Below, piece by piece: positions 1-8,002 of a stretch of 64,000 bases of DNA. The notes under the pieces were generated by a model. The model made no database searches, had not been told where the DNA came from, and saw only the letters and a list, made by a program, of their open reading frames with translations. The number at the start of each line of letters is the position of its first letter. The stretch's first letter is position 1. Both the position numbers and the translations under genes were made by a program. This stretch comes from Carboxylicivirga sp. M1479. GTDB lineage: Bacteria > Bacteroidota > Bacteroidia > Bacteroidales > Marinilabiliaceae. Where the stretch lies: the NCBI RefSeq assembly GCF_007097485.1, contig NZ_VKDE01000021.1:20654-84653 (forward strand), read 5' to 3'.

Positions 1-372
1 AGAAGTAATCTGAACGGAATCGAAATATCTGACTTAGGTTTTTCAGAGATGGATAGGAGTAATCTAGCATTGGTATTAAATAATCTACGCCCAAAACAAA
101 AGATTGATTTCAAATTGGTTTCAGATAATCGAATTGCAGCAGATTATAAACAATTACTTCGCATTTTGTACTTATTGATTGATGGTGGAATTAATGAGTA
201 TTCCAAAGAGCAAAAAGACCAACTATTTACTTTTATTCAAGACACTTTCACTTTAAATGGTTTAGACGTTAACTTGGCTAGTTTACGGTCTAGATATTCA
301 GAGTGGATAAATGAAAAAGAAGACGAGTTTGAAGTAAAACTGAAGGCCTTCAGGAATATTCTTTTTCAATAG
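1..372 (+). CDS. Partial protein of unknown function (C-terminal part, cut by window edge)
   Basis: The reading frame is open from the first base, so the gene starts upstream of the window and only its last 123 codons are seen. The visible part is mostly helical by composition, with a leucine-rich stretch (RILYLLIDGG) and an acidic/basic tail. It lies upstream of a helix-turn-helix gene and mobilization genes, so it probably belongs to the same mobile element. The layout of the tail faintly recalls RteC-type regulators of Bacteroides conjugative elements, but I cannot support that assignment from this fragment. Function unknown. Confidence 0.6.
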   Translation, partial: RSNLNGIEISDLGFSEMDRSNLALVLNNLRPKQKIDFKLVSDNRIAADYKQLLRILYLLIDGGINEYSKEQKDQLFTFIQDTFTLNGLDVNLASLRSRYSEWINEKEDEFEVKLKAFRNILFQ

Positions 373-499
373 GGGTATTTAATCCGTATCTACTCCGTAA
401 TGACAATTACCTTCTTGATAGACAACATGATGACGGTGTATGTTTGGTGATGAGAATTCAAAGTATGAATAGTCATTTATCATCAAAAAACATTACAAC

Positions 500-799
500 A
501 TGGACAAGCAAACATTATTATCAAACCAGGTATTAAGTGAACTAAAGCAAATCAAATGCTTGCTTTATGACAATAAAACGGTTTTAAACGTTGAAGAACT
601 GTCACAATACACAGGACTTTCAAAAAGTAAAATCTACAAGTTGTTGAGTAAAAAGTTAATTCCTACCGGCTCCAACCCCAATATTCGTCAGAAGTTTTTC
701 TTCAAAAAAGTCATCGACAAGTGGTTAATGGGTGTTTCGTTATCAGAATTGGATGCAGAAGCTGAGTTTGACCACATGCTCCGCAATAAGGATAAATAA
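500..799 (+). CDS. Helix-turn-helix (excisionase-like) DNA-binding protein
   Basis: This 99-residue protein has a central winged-helix/MerR-like segment. 'LNVEELSQYTGLSKSKIYKLL' spans about residues 29-49 and is followed by a basic stretch (RQKFFFKKVIDKWL). This is the usual form of the small HTH proteins found next to mobilization or integrase genes in Bacteroidetes elements, which act as excisionases or transcription regulators. It starts with ATG after an A-rich leader. The neighbours (MobC-like protein and relaxase downstream) support a role in transfer or excision control, but the exact role is inferred. Confidence 0.75.
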   Translation: MDKQTLLSNQVLSELKQIKCLLYDNKTVLNVEELSQYTGLSKSKIYKLLSKKLIPTGSNPNIRQKFFFKKVIDKWLMGVSLSELDAEAEFDHMLRNKDK

Positions 800-844
800 T
801 ATTTAATAGTCATGCTTCTTACATGCTTCATCAAAGCTTTTGTC

Positions 845-1075
845 GGTCTTGGTTTCTTGCAAAAGAGTTCGGCATAAACCCGCGCTTGATGCGCATTGAC
901 TTCTATTCTGACCAAAACACATGTGCTTTTTTACTGCTTTATTGGATATTTAATATCAAAAACTCATTAGCTAATAAAAGTACATAAGTTTTGTTTGTCA
1001 AAACGGTAATGCCCATCAAGTTGCCACCCCGCGAGAGACCATTTTATTCCGCTTCCTTTTGCTGAAACCAAGACC
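845..1075. repeat. 231-bp segment bounded by about 20-bp inverted repeats
   Basis: The left end (845-865) begins GGTCTTGGTTTC and continues to GCAAAAG. The right end (1056-1075) is CTTTTGC followed by GAAACCAAGACC. Twelve terminal bases match perfectly, and the inner seven match after a one-base offset. No credible ORF lies inside. The element could be a MITE-like remnant or part of the transfer-origin region of the mobilization module. I see no convincing target-site duplication. Confidence 0.5.
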
Positions 1076-1273
1076 TTTTTAGAAGAGTGGCTTACGCATG
1101 TAAAAAAGCAATAGTGTATTTAAAAGATGAGGCGCAGCAATATTACTCTTAACTAATAAAACCAATAGAAAAATAGCTGATACGAAGTAAATGCCAGATG
1201 TGTCTTTGGTCCCCAAAAACGTCTGGCCTGCTCTTCGAGGAAAGAACGAAAACAACAATTCAAATAAGAAAAG
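1076..1273. other. Gene-free region before mobilization genes; candidate oriT
   Basis: With the preceding repeat, 800-1273 contains no supported gene. Transfer origins of Bacteroidetes mobilizable elements usually lie just upstream of the mobC/relaxase pair, which is where this segment sits. A short hairpin, TTTGG-TCC-CCAAA, occurs near 1205-1215. Assignment as oriT rests on position only. Confidence 0.3.
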
Positions 1274-1648
1274 ATGAGGTCGAAAAAAAGAAAAAGTGAG
1301 TTGAGGGTACGGCAGGTAAAAGTTCGTCTGACACCAACAGAACATTTCGAAACAGAAACGATGGCTTTGGAAGAAGGGTTCGAAACCATCAGCCATTTTG
1401 TCCGTCATCGTATTTTCAGAAAACGATTAACCAAACGCATTGTCATCGAGCTCGAATTTCAAAAAGTGTTCAACCAACTGGCCAGGGAACTCAATCGGTT
1501 AGGTAATAATGTGAATCAAATAGCCAAACGCTTAAATGCCAATAATAACTATATGCTCGAACAGCACGATACTGTAGTTTTAAACCAGGTTCAGGAAGAA
1601 TTAAATAAGTGCTATCTACTCCTTGAAAAACATTTGACAAAAATCTAA
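1274..1648 (+). CDS. MobC-like relaxosome accessory protein
   Basis: This basic 124-residue protein has the plasmid mobilization MobC pattern. A ribbon-helix-helix-like N-terminus (about 10-45: RQVKVRLTPTEHFETETMA) is followed by a helical segment containing 'FNQLARELNRLGNNVNQIAK', close to the family signature of relaxosome proteins. MobC proteins help the relaxase open the DNA at oriT. The stop is one base before the relaxase start, so the two genes are translationally linked. Assigned by motif and by its relaxase neighbour. Confidence 0.82.
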   Translation: MRSKKRKSELRVRQVKVRLTPTEHFETETMALEEGFETISHFVRHRIFRKRLTKRIVIELEFQKVFNQLARELNRLGNNVNQIAKRLNANNNYMLEQHDTVVLNQVQEELNKCYLLLEKHLTKI

Positions 1649-1649
1649 A

Positions 1650-3083
1650 ATGGTTATTGTAATCCACCAAGCAACGAACACAAAAGCCGCTCTGAATTAT
1701 AATGAAGAAAAGGTTGGCCAGGAGCTAGCCACTTTATTTATGAGCCAAACCTACGATGGTATTAATGCATCCATTTTTTCAAGTGATTATCGGCAAAGAG
1801 TTTTGGAGCGCATTGAGGAGCGAAATCATCGTGCCAAAAACAAGTGCTTGCATATCTCGGTCAACCCAACGCCGGAAGATATGGAGCGCCTGGGAGAAGC
1901 TGGGTTAAGAGTTGAGATTCAAAACTTCATGGATCATCTAGGTTACACCCATCAACCATTCTTTGTATACAAGCATAAGGATATTGACCGGACGCATTTA
2001 CATATAGTTTCAACACGAATTGATGCACAGAACTTTAAGAAAGTTAAGGATAGCAATGAGAAGCGCAAAACCCAACAATTTATCACTAAGCTGGAAGAAA
2101 AATACGATTTGCAAAAGCAGGTGTCAAAAAGAAAAACAGTTAATTTGATTCTGACAGGAACAGGTAAAGAACTAAAGGACAGTATTCAGTCTGTTTTTAG
2201 ATTAATGAATGCCTCCAACCTTAAGAACAAACAGCAATACTTGGATATTCTAAAGGCTTTTAATTTACAACTTGACGAAGGAAGGAAAATAGACTATATA
2301 AAAGTTAATGATAAAACAGGACAGACATTACGTCACCCCATCCCAATAACTGACTTCATTGAACCACCAAACCTGCAAGTTCTTCATCGCCCGAGTACTT
2401 CAGTTGAAGAGCGTCAGAAAATGCTTTTAAAGGAAAAACTAAAAACTTTTCTTCAAGCCGTAAATAAGCAATACCGCTTTTATGATCTTAACACAATCAA
2501 TAATGTTATGTATAAAAATGGATTCGTACTTTTTCAATCCTCAAAAAATGGCCATTACAATGTTTATGCACCAAAAGAGAAAATGGTATTAAATGTTGAG
2601 TATGAATTGAAGCGTTACTTTGTCCGGCTTAAGGACTTTAAACTGACTCAAAATGATTATGGAAAAGTCATAAAAGAAATCGTTAGCCAACTTAAAGCTC
2701 AATATACCAACATCGCAGAAGGATTAATTGATACCAGACAATCAATTATATCACCAAATAAAGATGAACCCAAAGTAGTATTAAAACCACTTGATTATGA
2801 TTCAAGTGAAGAATTCAGAAAGTTGAAATCCTCATATAATTCTAAGCAATTGAGGATTATTAAAAAAGAAATGCAAAATTATCTGCAATGGTTGACTGAA
2901 AGGATAGCTGCTCACGAATTTGAAAAACGACCTGAGGAGAACTTAAAGAAGAGCAATGTACTTGAAAATTTCAGTAATCATTTTATGAGGGAGTTGTTGA
3001 TGTACAGGAATTCAGAGAGGAAAGTAGGAAAAAAAAGATATAGGAGACTAGATAATCAAAAAAGGAAGGGCAGAAAGATTTGA
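1650..3083 (+). CDS. Relaxase / mobilization nuclease (MobA/VirD2-like)
   Basis: This 477-residue protein carries a relaxase domain in its N-terminal third. The metal-binding motif lies in 'DIDRTHLHIV' (H116 and H118), with the upstream conserved segment 'CLHISVNP' near residue 67 and the typical Bacteroidetes start 'TNTKAALNYNEEKV'. Such enzymes nick oriT and stay bound to the 5' end of the transferred strand. The C-terminal two thirds are charged, ending in a strongly basic tail (KKRYRRLDNQKRKGRKI). It is coupled to the MobC-like gene. With no coupling protein or type IV secretion genes visible, the element is probably mobilizable rather than self-transmissible, though its left part is unseen. 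Confidence 0.88.
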   Translation: MVIVIHQATNTKAALNYNEEKVGQELATLFMSQTYDGINASIFSSDYRQRVLERIEERNHRAKNKCLHISVNPTPEDMERLGEAGLRVEIQNFMDHLGYTHQPFFVYKHKDIDRTHLHIVSTRIDAQNFKKVKDSNEKRKTQQFITKLEEKYDLQKQVSKRKTVNLILTGTGKELKDSIQSVFRLMNASNLKNKQQYLDILKAFNLQLDEGRKIDYIKVNDKTGQTLRHPIPITDFIEPPNLQVLHRPSTSVEERQKMLLKEKLKTFLQAVNKQYRFYDLNTINNVMYKNGFVLFQSSKNGHYNVYAPKEKMVLNVEYELKRYFVRLKDFKLTQNDYGKVIKEIVSQLKAQYTNIAEGLIDTRQSIISPNKDEPKVVLKPLDYDSSEEFRKLKSSYNSKQLRIIKKEMQNYLQWLTERIAAHEFEKRPEENLKKSNVLENFSNHFMRELLMYRNSERKVGKKRYRRLDNQKRKGRKI

Positions 3084-3159
3084 AATAAAAGTAATGTGAC
3101 AAAGGAGAGTGCATGAACACCCTCCCAGTGCTAGGCGGTATGGTGGCCGCAAATTACAG

Positions 3160-3294
3160 TTATGGTCTATATTCTGTATGACCACATTTAGGACATGGAG
3201 GCAAGGTGTCTGTGTTATCATCTAACACAACTGTTTGACCACACTTCTTGCAAGTATATGTCCCTTTTCCTGGTTTTTCACCTGTTGTTGACAT
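3160..3294 (-). CDS. Small zinc-ribbon (rubredoxin-like) protein, 44 aa
   Basis: The protein has two CxxC knuckles, CKKC (residues 15-18) and CPKC (34-37), separated by an acidic stretch (VVLDDNTDTLPP). This is the layout of a single zinc ribbon. It starts at ATG on the reverse strand and stops at TAA. Short proteins beginning MSTxGEKPGKGTY are recurrent in bacteria, but their function is not known to me. It lies alone between the relaxase and the defence-type cargo, in opposite orientation. Confidence 0.75.
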   Translation of the reverse strand: MSTTGEKPGKGTYTCKKCGQTVVLDDNTDTLPPCPKCGHTEYRP

Positions 3295-3767
3295 GTGAGT
3301 TTAGTTTAAGGTTATTAATGGAAGTGGGTTACTTCCTACCAGGCATGATGATTTATAGTTTTTAGACTACTTAATATGACAAAGCCTCATGCCTTTTCGG
3401 TTTCGTCATGGAGTGATGAATATACTTAATTCCTATGTTATTTGTATGCTGATGGTTTGCAATAGTAATTATTGCAATGTTTTGATTTTTAATGTTTATT
3501 AATGATGACCAATATGGTAGAGTGTTGGTTATGAGTTTGTCCTGAGCTAATTTCCTTTCTCTTTGCCTCTGTTGCGGTGTTTTTAGGGCTATTACAATCA
3601 AACGATTTTAAGTGCAGGGCATTGGAAGAAATCTAACTGCTTGCGGAAAGTGCATTTGGGTGTCGGGCGAGGATGAATTGGGTTTGGGCGAAATTGCCAA
3701 AATGTGGCTATGGGAATTAGCATTTGGACGTTAGTTTTATGGTTAGCAAAAATATAAAACTACCCAA
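3295..3767. other. Gene-free spacer before the cargo genes
   Basis: The spacer has no supported coding sequence. A 76-codon reverse frame at 3371-3601 lacks domain features and looks fortuitous. The left part is AT-rich; the right part (about 3610-3720) is more G-rich and may hold the promoter of the next gene, but no clear box is visible. Confidence 0.5.
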
Positions 3768-4061
3768 ATGAAAGTGAGTAATCTTAATGGTACAAGTAAA
3801 CCTAAATATAGTTGTAGATGTGGCAGTTGGCTGAGACATTGGCATAATTACAGTGGACAGATGGCTAATCAATGCCGAGCTGCTGGTTGCTCTAGTACAG
3901 CAGCTGTTGGCGCTCATGTTAAAAAAACGATGGGGAATGACACCAGTTGGTATATTGTTCCTTTTTGCCATGCACATAATCGCATGGGTAATGCAATTGA
4001 ACTTGTTTTTGGAACTGAGCTTGTACCTGCTAACCAGAGTGAGACGTGTGGTTTAAGATAG
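3768..4061 (+). CDS. Small HNH-like / treble-clef zinc protein
   Basis: This 97-residue protein has a metal-site series C16/C18, C36, C41, H50 (in 'VGAHV'), C67 and H70-N71 (in 'PFCHAHN'). The 'GAHV ... W-x-I-V-P-x-C-x-x-H-N' pattern resembles the HNH/treble-clef fold. Nuclease activity is possible but not proven, since a full HNH catalytic set cannot be fixed by eye. It stands immediately upstream of a zinc-ribbon/TIR gene on the same strand, separated by a REP-like hairpin. That position suggests membership of the defence-type cluster. Confidence 0.6.
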   Translation: MKVSNLNGTSKPKYSCRCGSWLRHWHNYSGQMANQCRAAGCSSTAAVGAHVKKTMGNDTSWYIVPFCHAHNRMGNAIELVFGTELVPANQSETCGLR

Positions 4062-4073
4062 GGAGATGATCGG

Positions 4074-4120
4074 CACTGATTGCAAATCAGCGCCAGCGAA
4101 GGGAGACGAGGGAAATTAGA
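4074..4120 (+). repeat. REP-like hairpin repeat, copy 1
   Basis: The core is cactgattgcaaatcag (hairpin CTGATT-GCA-AATCAG), followed by cgccagcgaa and a GAGACGAGGG tail. The first 26 bases recur exactly at 5092-5117. The whole 47-bp form recurs with changes at 13837-13883. This copy lies between the HNH-like and TIR genes. Confidence 0.75.
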
Positions 4121-4172
4121 CTTATTCAGTTTTTTTTTATCTAAAAATTAATTCATTTAAAATATTCAAACT

Positions 4173-4856
4173 ATGGCAAGATGTACAGCACCTTCAAGAG
4201 GGCATCGAACAGCGAGTGCAGCAGCTGCCTGCCCTGCTTGTGGCAGTCGCTATCGTGGCTATAACTCGTACACTTCACCTTATTCATCATTAAGTAATAA
4301 TACTAGCAGTCGTAACTTTGGAAGTGGACAAACTAGAAGTAGTAGAGCAAGTTGGTCCAAGGCTGGATCGATAGTACTATATACACCTGCTGAGATTCGA
4401 ACGCTTACACCAGTTCGCGAAAATGTAGAGAAACGCTCATCAATACCTGACCTCCGAGATGTTTTCCTTTGCCATGCATGGGATGACCGAAAAGGAGCCG
4501 CTAAGGAGTTACACGATTTACTTGAGTCGAACAGTGTTTTGGTTTGGTTTAGCGAAAAGGATGTTTTGCTTGGCTCATCCTTGCTTCGTGAAATCGATAA
4601 AGGATTGGCTAAATCAAGAATTGGTATTGTATTGGTGACTCCTTCATTTTTGAAGCGAATAAAAGGAGAAGGTATTGCTGATAAAGAACTTTCGGCACTC
4701 CTATCACGTGATTTACTTATCCCCATCTTACACGATACAACATATGAAGAACTACGTGAAGTCAGTCCATTGCTTGGCTCAAGAAGTGGTTTAAGCACTT
4801 TAGAGGATTCAATGAAAGATATTGCATCTAAGTTAGCGGAGCTTGTAGAAATCTAG
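4173..4856 (+). CDS. Zinc-ribbon + TIR domain protein (probable defence effector)
   Basis: This 227-residue protein begins with a small zinc motif (C4, H11, C20, C23 in 'MARC...GHR...CPAC') and a Ser/Arg-rich linker (about 30-65). A TIR domain follows (about 95-210): 'DVFLCHAWDD' as first strand and box 1, 'VLVWFSEKD' and 'GIVLVTPSFL' as later strands, and a glutamate at the expected NADase position (E172 in 'DKELSALL'). Bacterial TIR domains typically cleave NAD+ or make cyclic ADP-ribose signals during anti-phage defence. NADase activity here is inferred. Its neighbours are an HNH-like protein upstream and a small basic protein 52 bp downstream. Confidence 0.85.
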   Translation: MARCTAPSRGHRTASAAAACPACGSRYRGYNSYTSPYSSLSNNTSSRNFGSGQTRSSRASWSKAGSIVLYTPAEIRTLTPVRENVEKRSSIPDLRDVFLCHAWDDRKGAAKELHDLLESNSVLVWFSEKDVLLGSSLLREIDKGLAKSRIGIVLVTPSFLKRIKGEGIADKELSALLSRDLLIPILHDTTYEELREVSPLLGSRSGLSTLEDSMKDIASKLAELVEI

Positions 4857-4908
4857 GAATAAGAGAGAAATTAACTTTAAAAATTAACGTTAATTAAAAG
4901 ATAGGACT

Positions 4909-5040
4909 ATGGGAATTAAGCCAGGACCAAAAAGAAAAGCTAAATCTACCGGAAAACCAGATAGGCGACAGAGAGATAATAAAGAAACACCGGGCAATAC
5001 GCCATCATTGAAGCCGCATAAGCATAAGAAGGGGGATTAA
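4909..5040 (+). CDS. Small highly basic protein, 43 aa
   Basis: An ATG-initiated frame follows the TIR gene in the same direction. The product is about one third Lys/Arg (begins MGIKPGPKRKAK, ends KPHKHKKGD), with no hydrophobic core, so it is probably disordered and nucleic-acid-binding. An AATTAACGTTAATT palindrome lies just upstream (about 4881-4895) and may be an operator. I do not recognise a family. It is listed because it has a clean start and stop, a sensible position and coding-like composition. Confidence 0.5.
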   Translation: MGIKPGPKRKAKSTGKPDRRQRDNKETPGNTPSLKPHKHKKGD

Positions 5041-5091
5041 TAAAATGCCCCAGCAATGAATTGGCAATAGGTAATTTGAAGCTAGCGGAGT

Positions 5092-5117
5092 CACTGATTG
5101 CAAATCAGCGCCAGCGA
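5092..5117 (+). repeat. REP-like hairpin repeat, copy 2
   Basis: Twenty-six bases are identical to the start of the copy at 4074, including the CTGATT-GCA-AATCAG hairpin and cgccagcga. It lies between the TIR/basic-protein block and the first MBL gene. Confidence 0.75.
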
Positions 5118-5169
5118 GTGGACACTAAACCTAACTTGGTAACTACTTTTACTAACTGATATATTAATA

Positions 5170-6105
5170 ATGAAACAAGTCATCTTCAATGTCGGCGGTG
5201 CTTTATCCGTCTATTCTGAGTTCTCAGGAAAGAAGCTACTAGTTGATATAGGAAAATCAAAGGATTATAATCCAATAACTGATTTTTTACTTCCTCTGTA
5301 TGAGAGACAGCGCTATACAAAAAGTACAACTGATAGTTCAAAGTATTATATTGACCAATTACTAATTAGTCACCCTCATAATGACCACATTTCTGCTATA
5401 AGTGATTTTAGGGATGCCTTTTTCCCAGAACTACTTACCTGCCCAAATGATAATGATGGTATGGACGATAACCACAAGGTAAACTGGGATCTGTTTGATG
5501 AAAATCCAAACATTGACATTTTAAAGGAAATGCTTGTAGGTCGGCAGCCTCCCTTAAGAGCAACTCATGATCAAAATGAATTTATTTATTATTTGCCAGC
5601 AAAAGATGTGGACGGGTCTGATGAGCTTAGTGGAGAAAGTTATTGTAATAATATTAGTATTGCAGTTTTCTTATTGATTAATCATCAAAGAATTTTCATG
5701 CCTGGCGATATTCAAAAAATGGGTATGAAAGAGCTAATAGATAGAAACTACTATCTAAAAAACAAATTAGCTGGTGGTGTTGACTTTTTGATTACTCCAC
5801 ATCATGGACTAAAGTCATCATTTAGCACAGTTCTATTTGATAACATGCGGAATAAAAAAACAAACCGACTAAATATTGTTTCTGAAAAATCATCAGGTGA
5901 CGATGATAACCGTACCGTGGATACTAGATACAGTAGTTCGGATTACTGTCTTGGAAATAATAATTTGAGTACTCGTGATTCCCAATGTAACCAAGTAAAA
6001 ACATCAAGAGGACATATCTTGATTGATTATTCTACATACGGGAGACCTAAGTTGGAGATCATTTCAGATAAGGAAATTCTGTTAGAAAAGTTTATGCAAA
6101 TCTAA
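5170..6105 (+). CDS. MBL-fold metallo-hydrolase, ComEC/Rec2-like (first of two)
   Basis: This 311-residue protein has the metallo-beta-lactamase signature HxHxDH at H68-P-H70-N-D72-H73 ('SHPHNDHISAI'). Later metal ligands appear as 'FMPGDIQ' (Asp) and 'TPHHGLKSSF' (His). The overall form resembles the extracellular/nuclease MBL domain of ComEC, here freestanding with no signal peptide or membrane segment, so it is probably cytoplasmic. Such domains hydrolyse phosphodiesters, but the substrate here is unknown. It is the first gene of an MBL / 4-TM / MBL arrangement that I would treat as one module. Confidence 0.82.
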   Translation: MKQVIFNVGGALSVYSEFSGKKLLVDIGKSKDYNPITDFLLPLYERQRYTKSTTDSSKYYIDQLLISHPHNDHISAISDFRDAFFPELLTCPNDNDGMDDNHKVNWDLFDENPNIDILKEMLVGRQPPLRATHDQNEFIYYLPAKDVDGSDELSGESYCNNISIAVFLLINHQRIFMPGDIQKMGMKELIDRNYYLKNKLAGGVDFLITPHHGLKSSFSTVLFDNMRNKKTNRLNIVSEKSSGDDDNRTVDTRYSSSDYCLGNNNLSTRDSQCNQVKTSRGHILIDYSTYGRPKLEIISDKEILLEKFMQI

Positions 6106-6164
6106 TGTAAGTGTAGTTACTCACTTTAAAAAGCGTTAGAAATAGCAACAAAGATTACGTTTAA

Positions 6165-6196
6165 AGCTCAAAATATGAAATCTCATATTTTGAGCT
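6165..6196 (+). terminator. Perfect 14-bp hairpin between MBL and 4-TM genes
   Basis: AGCTCAAAATATGA (6165-6178), loop AATC, TCATATTTTGAGCT (6183-6196). It lies 60 bp after the MBL stop and 38 bp before the next start, so it could terminate or stabilise the first transcript. The T-tract after it is weak. Confidence 0.5.
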
Positions 6197-6233
6197 ATTA
6201 AAACTTTTATAAATCCATAAGAAAAATAGATTA

Positions 6234-6941
6234 ATGGATAAATATTCGTTACATGCAAGGATTTACCCGGTGGTTATATTCTTGTTGCCCATAGTTATAC
6301 TTGGTATAACATATTCAATTAAATATGAAGAATATTTTCAGATCTTAACAACATTAGGTGTGTCCTCTGCTTTAGTGTATATGATGTCAAATATTGGAAG
6401 AGACAAGGGTAAAAAAAAAGAAAATAAGTTGTGGCAAGGTTGGGGGGGGATGCCCACTATACAGTTATTGCATTTCAGAGATAATACAATTGATGATATC
6501 ACCAAAAGAAAATATCATAATAAGCTTTTAAAGTTTGATCCAATAGAGAAAGAGGATGTGGATTTTGAGAATACATCTCTAGTCAATCTTTCTGAAATTT
6601 ATCAATCATGGACGAAGTTTTTGATTTCTCAAACTAGAGATACAAAGAAGTATGCATTATTATTTAAAGAGAACATGAGTTATGGTTTTCGACGGAATTT
6701 ATGGGGATTAAAAACAATTAGTTTAATTTTTATCTCAATTGCTTTACTAATTAATTATGTATTTGCAGGATTAAATGTAGGATTCCTTTGTTTTAATATG
6801 TTTTCATCAAGCTTCTGGATTTCTGAAATAGCTTTGTTACTTCTGATGTGCATTTGGCTATTCGTTATTACTAGTTCCTGGATAAAAATACCAGCATATG
6901 GATATGCAGAGAGATTATTGGAGAGCATAGAAACACTTTAA
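6234..6941 (+). CDS. Uncharacterised four-TM membrane protein
   Basis: In this 235-residue protein, two hydrophobic segments near the N-terminus (about 12-30 and 36-54) and two near the C-terminus (about 162-183 and 195-218) bracket a cytoplasm-sized middle part. The middle holds striking motifs: 'RDKGKKKENKLWQGWGG' with 'PTIQLLHFRD', then 'KRKYHNKL', then 'FKENMSYGFRRNLWGLK'. I believe these motifs recur in an unnamed membrane family, but I cannot name it. It sits between two MBL genes (26 bp from the second), so a membrane-acting effector or anchor is plausible. The coding sequence contains an A9 run (6411-6419) and a G8 run (6442-6449). Confidence 0.75.
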   Translation: MDKYSLHARIYPVVIFLLPIVILGITYSIKYEEYFQILTTLGVSSALVYMMSNIGRDKGKKKENKLWQGWGGMPTIQLLHFRDNTIDDITKRKYHNKLLKFDPIEKEDVDFENTSLVNLSEIYQSWTKFLISQTRDTKKYALLFKENMSYGFRRNLWGLKTISLIFISIALLINYVFAGLNVGFLCFNMFSSSFWISEIALLLLMCIWLFVITSSWIKIPAYGYAERLLESIETL

Positions 6942-6967
6942 TTTTAATTGAAAAGTAATATCAGATT

Positions 6968-7912
6968 ATGATACGGATTCATTTTTTAAATGTAGGACAC
7001 GGAGATTGCATAATTGTTGAGTTTAAGGATAGCGGGCGTGTTGCTGTTATTGATATAAATATGACAGAAGATATGGATGAGACTTCTTACGCAGAATTGC
7101 TTGATGAAGCTATAAGTCTTCTTGATGATGTTGATAGGGCTTATCACTCGTTGCGAGGGTATTCAAATGAGGAGCTGCTAGTAAAAGCAGAATACAAGAT
7201 AGAGTTGCAGAATCCGATTAACTACCTGACTGAAAATCATATAAATGGTGTTTTTAGATTCATCTCAACACATCCGCATATGGATCATATGACAGGATTG
7301 AAAGAATTAAATGAAGCTAAAGGGATGAAGGTCTTATGGATCTCAAAGAATAACCAAACACAGGAAGAATCAAAATTATCAGATACACAAAAAGAGGATT
7401 GGAAATTCTATAAGAAACATAGAGATACGAAACAAAAAGATTTAGATGGCATTCGCACTATTGGGCCAAAATCAGCAGAATCAAATAATTTCTGGAGAGA
7501 GGACAAGATAACAATATTGGCCCCAGATACCAATTTGTTGAGTAATTCTAACACTAACAACTTGAGTTATGTGCTTTTAATTGAATATGGTGGTAAAAAG
7601 ATAGTATTAGGAGGTGATGCAGAGAAAGATTCTTGGGATTATATATTGGAAAACTATAGTAACCTAATAAAAGATGTTACAATATTAAAGGCTTCACATC
7701 ATGGTAGAGATAGTGGTTACCATCAAAAGGCAGTTAAACAAATGAACCCAGAGTTTACTATTGTTTCCGTTGGCAAGAAACCATCAACAGATGCATCAAA
7801 TAAATACAGAAACTATTGTGATAATGTTTGGTCAACAAGGTGGAAAGGAAATATTGTTTTTGAAATACAATCTAATGGAGAAATGACATTTGATACGCAG
7901 CATGATAGATAA
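6968..7912 (+). CDS. MBL-fold metallo-hydrolase, ComEC/Rec2-like (second of two)
   Basis: This 314-residue protein begins with the typical ComEC-MBL strand 'IRIHFLNVGHGDCIIVEF'. It carries HxHxDH at H102-P-H104-M-D106-H107, 'VLGGDAEKD' (metal Asp) and 'LKASHHGRDSG' (His). A roughly 50-residue acidic/helical insertion (about 33-85) separates the first strands from the metal motif. It differs clearly from the MBL protein at 5170, so this is not a recent duplication. It follows the 4-TM gene by 26 bp and is probably co-transcribed with it. The inferred role is a phosphodiesterase or nuclease in the same system. Confidence 0.85.
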   Translation: MIRIHFLNVGHGDCIIVEFKDSGRVAVIDINMTEDMDETSYAELLDEAISLLDDVDRAYHSLRGYSNEELLVKAEYKIELQNPINYLTENHINGVFRFISTHPHMDHMTGLKELNEAKGMKVLWISKNNQTQEESKLSDTQKEDWKFYKKHRDTKQKDLDGIRTIGPKSAESNNFWREDKITILAPDTNLLSNSNTNNLSYVLLIEYGGKKIVLGGDAEKDSWDYILENYSNLIKDVTILKASHHGRDSGYHQKAVKQMNPEFTIVSVGKKPSTDASNKYRNYCDNVWSTRWKGNIVFEIQSNGEMTFDTQHDR

Positions 7913-8002
7913 ATTTAATTCATAGAAAGTTGGCTTAATAGATTCCAAATAAACAAAGCGCATAGCTATGAGTTATATTTTTATGTAAGTTTACAGAGTT
8001 AT

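Noticed and set aside
688..915. 75-codon reverse ORF overlapping the helix-turn-helix gene
   Set aside because: It overlaps a better-supported gene and extends into the inverted-repeat segment, with no recognisable features.
3371..3601. 76-codon reverse-strand ORF in the gene-free spacer
   Set aside because: It has no domain, no ribosome-binding site and odd composition. It is probably a chance open frame.
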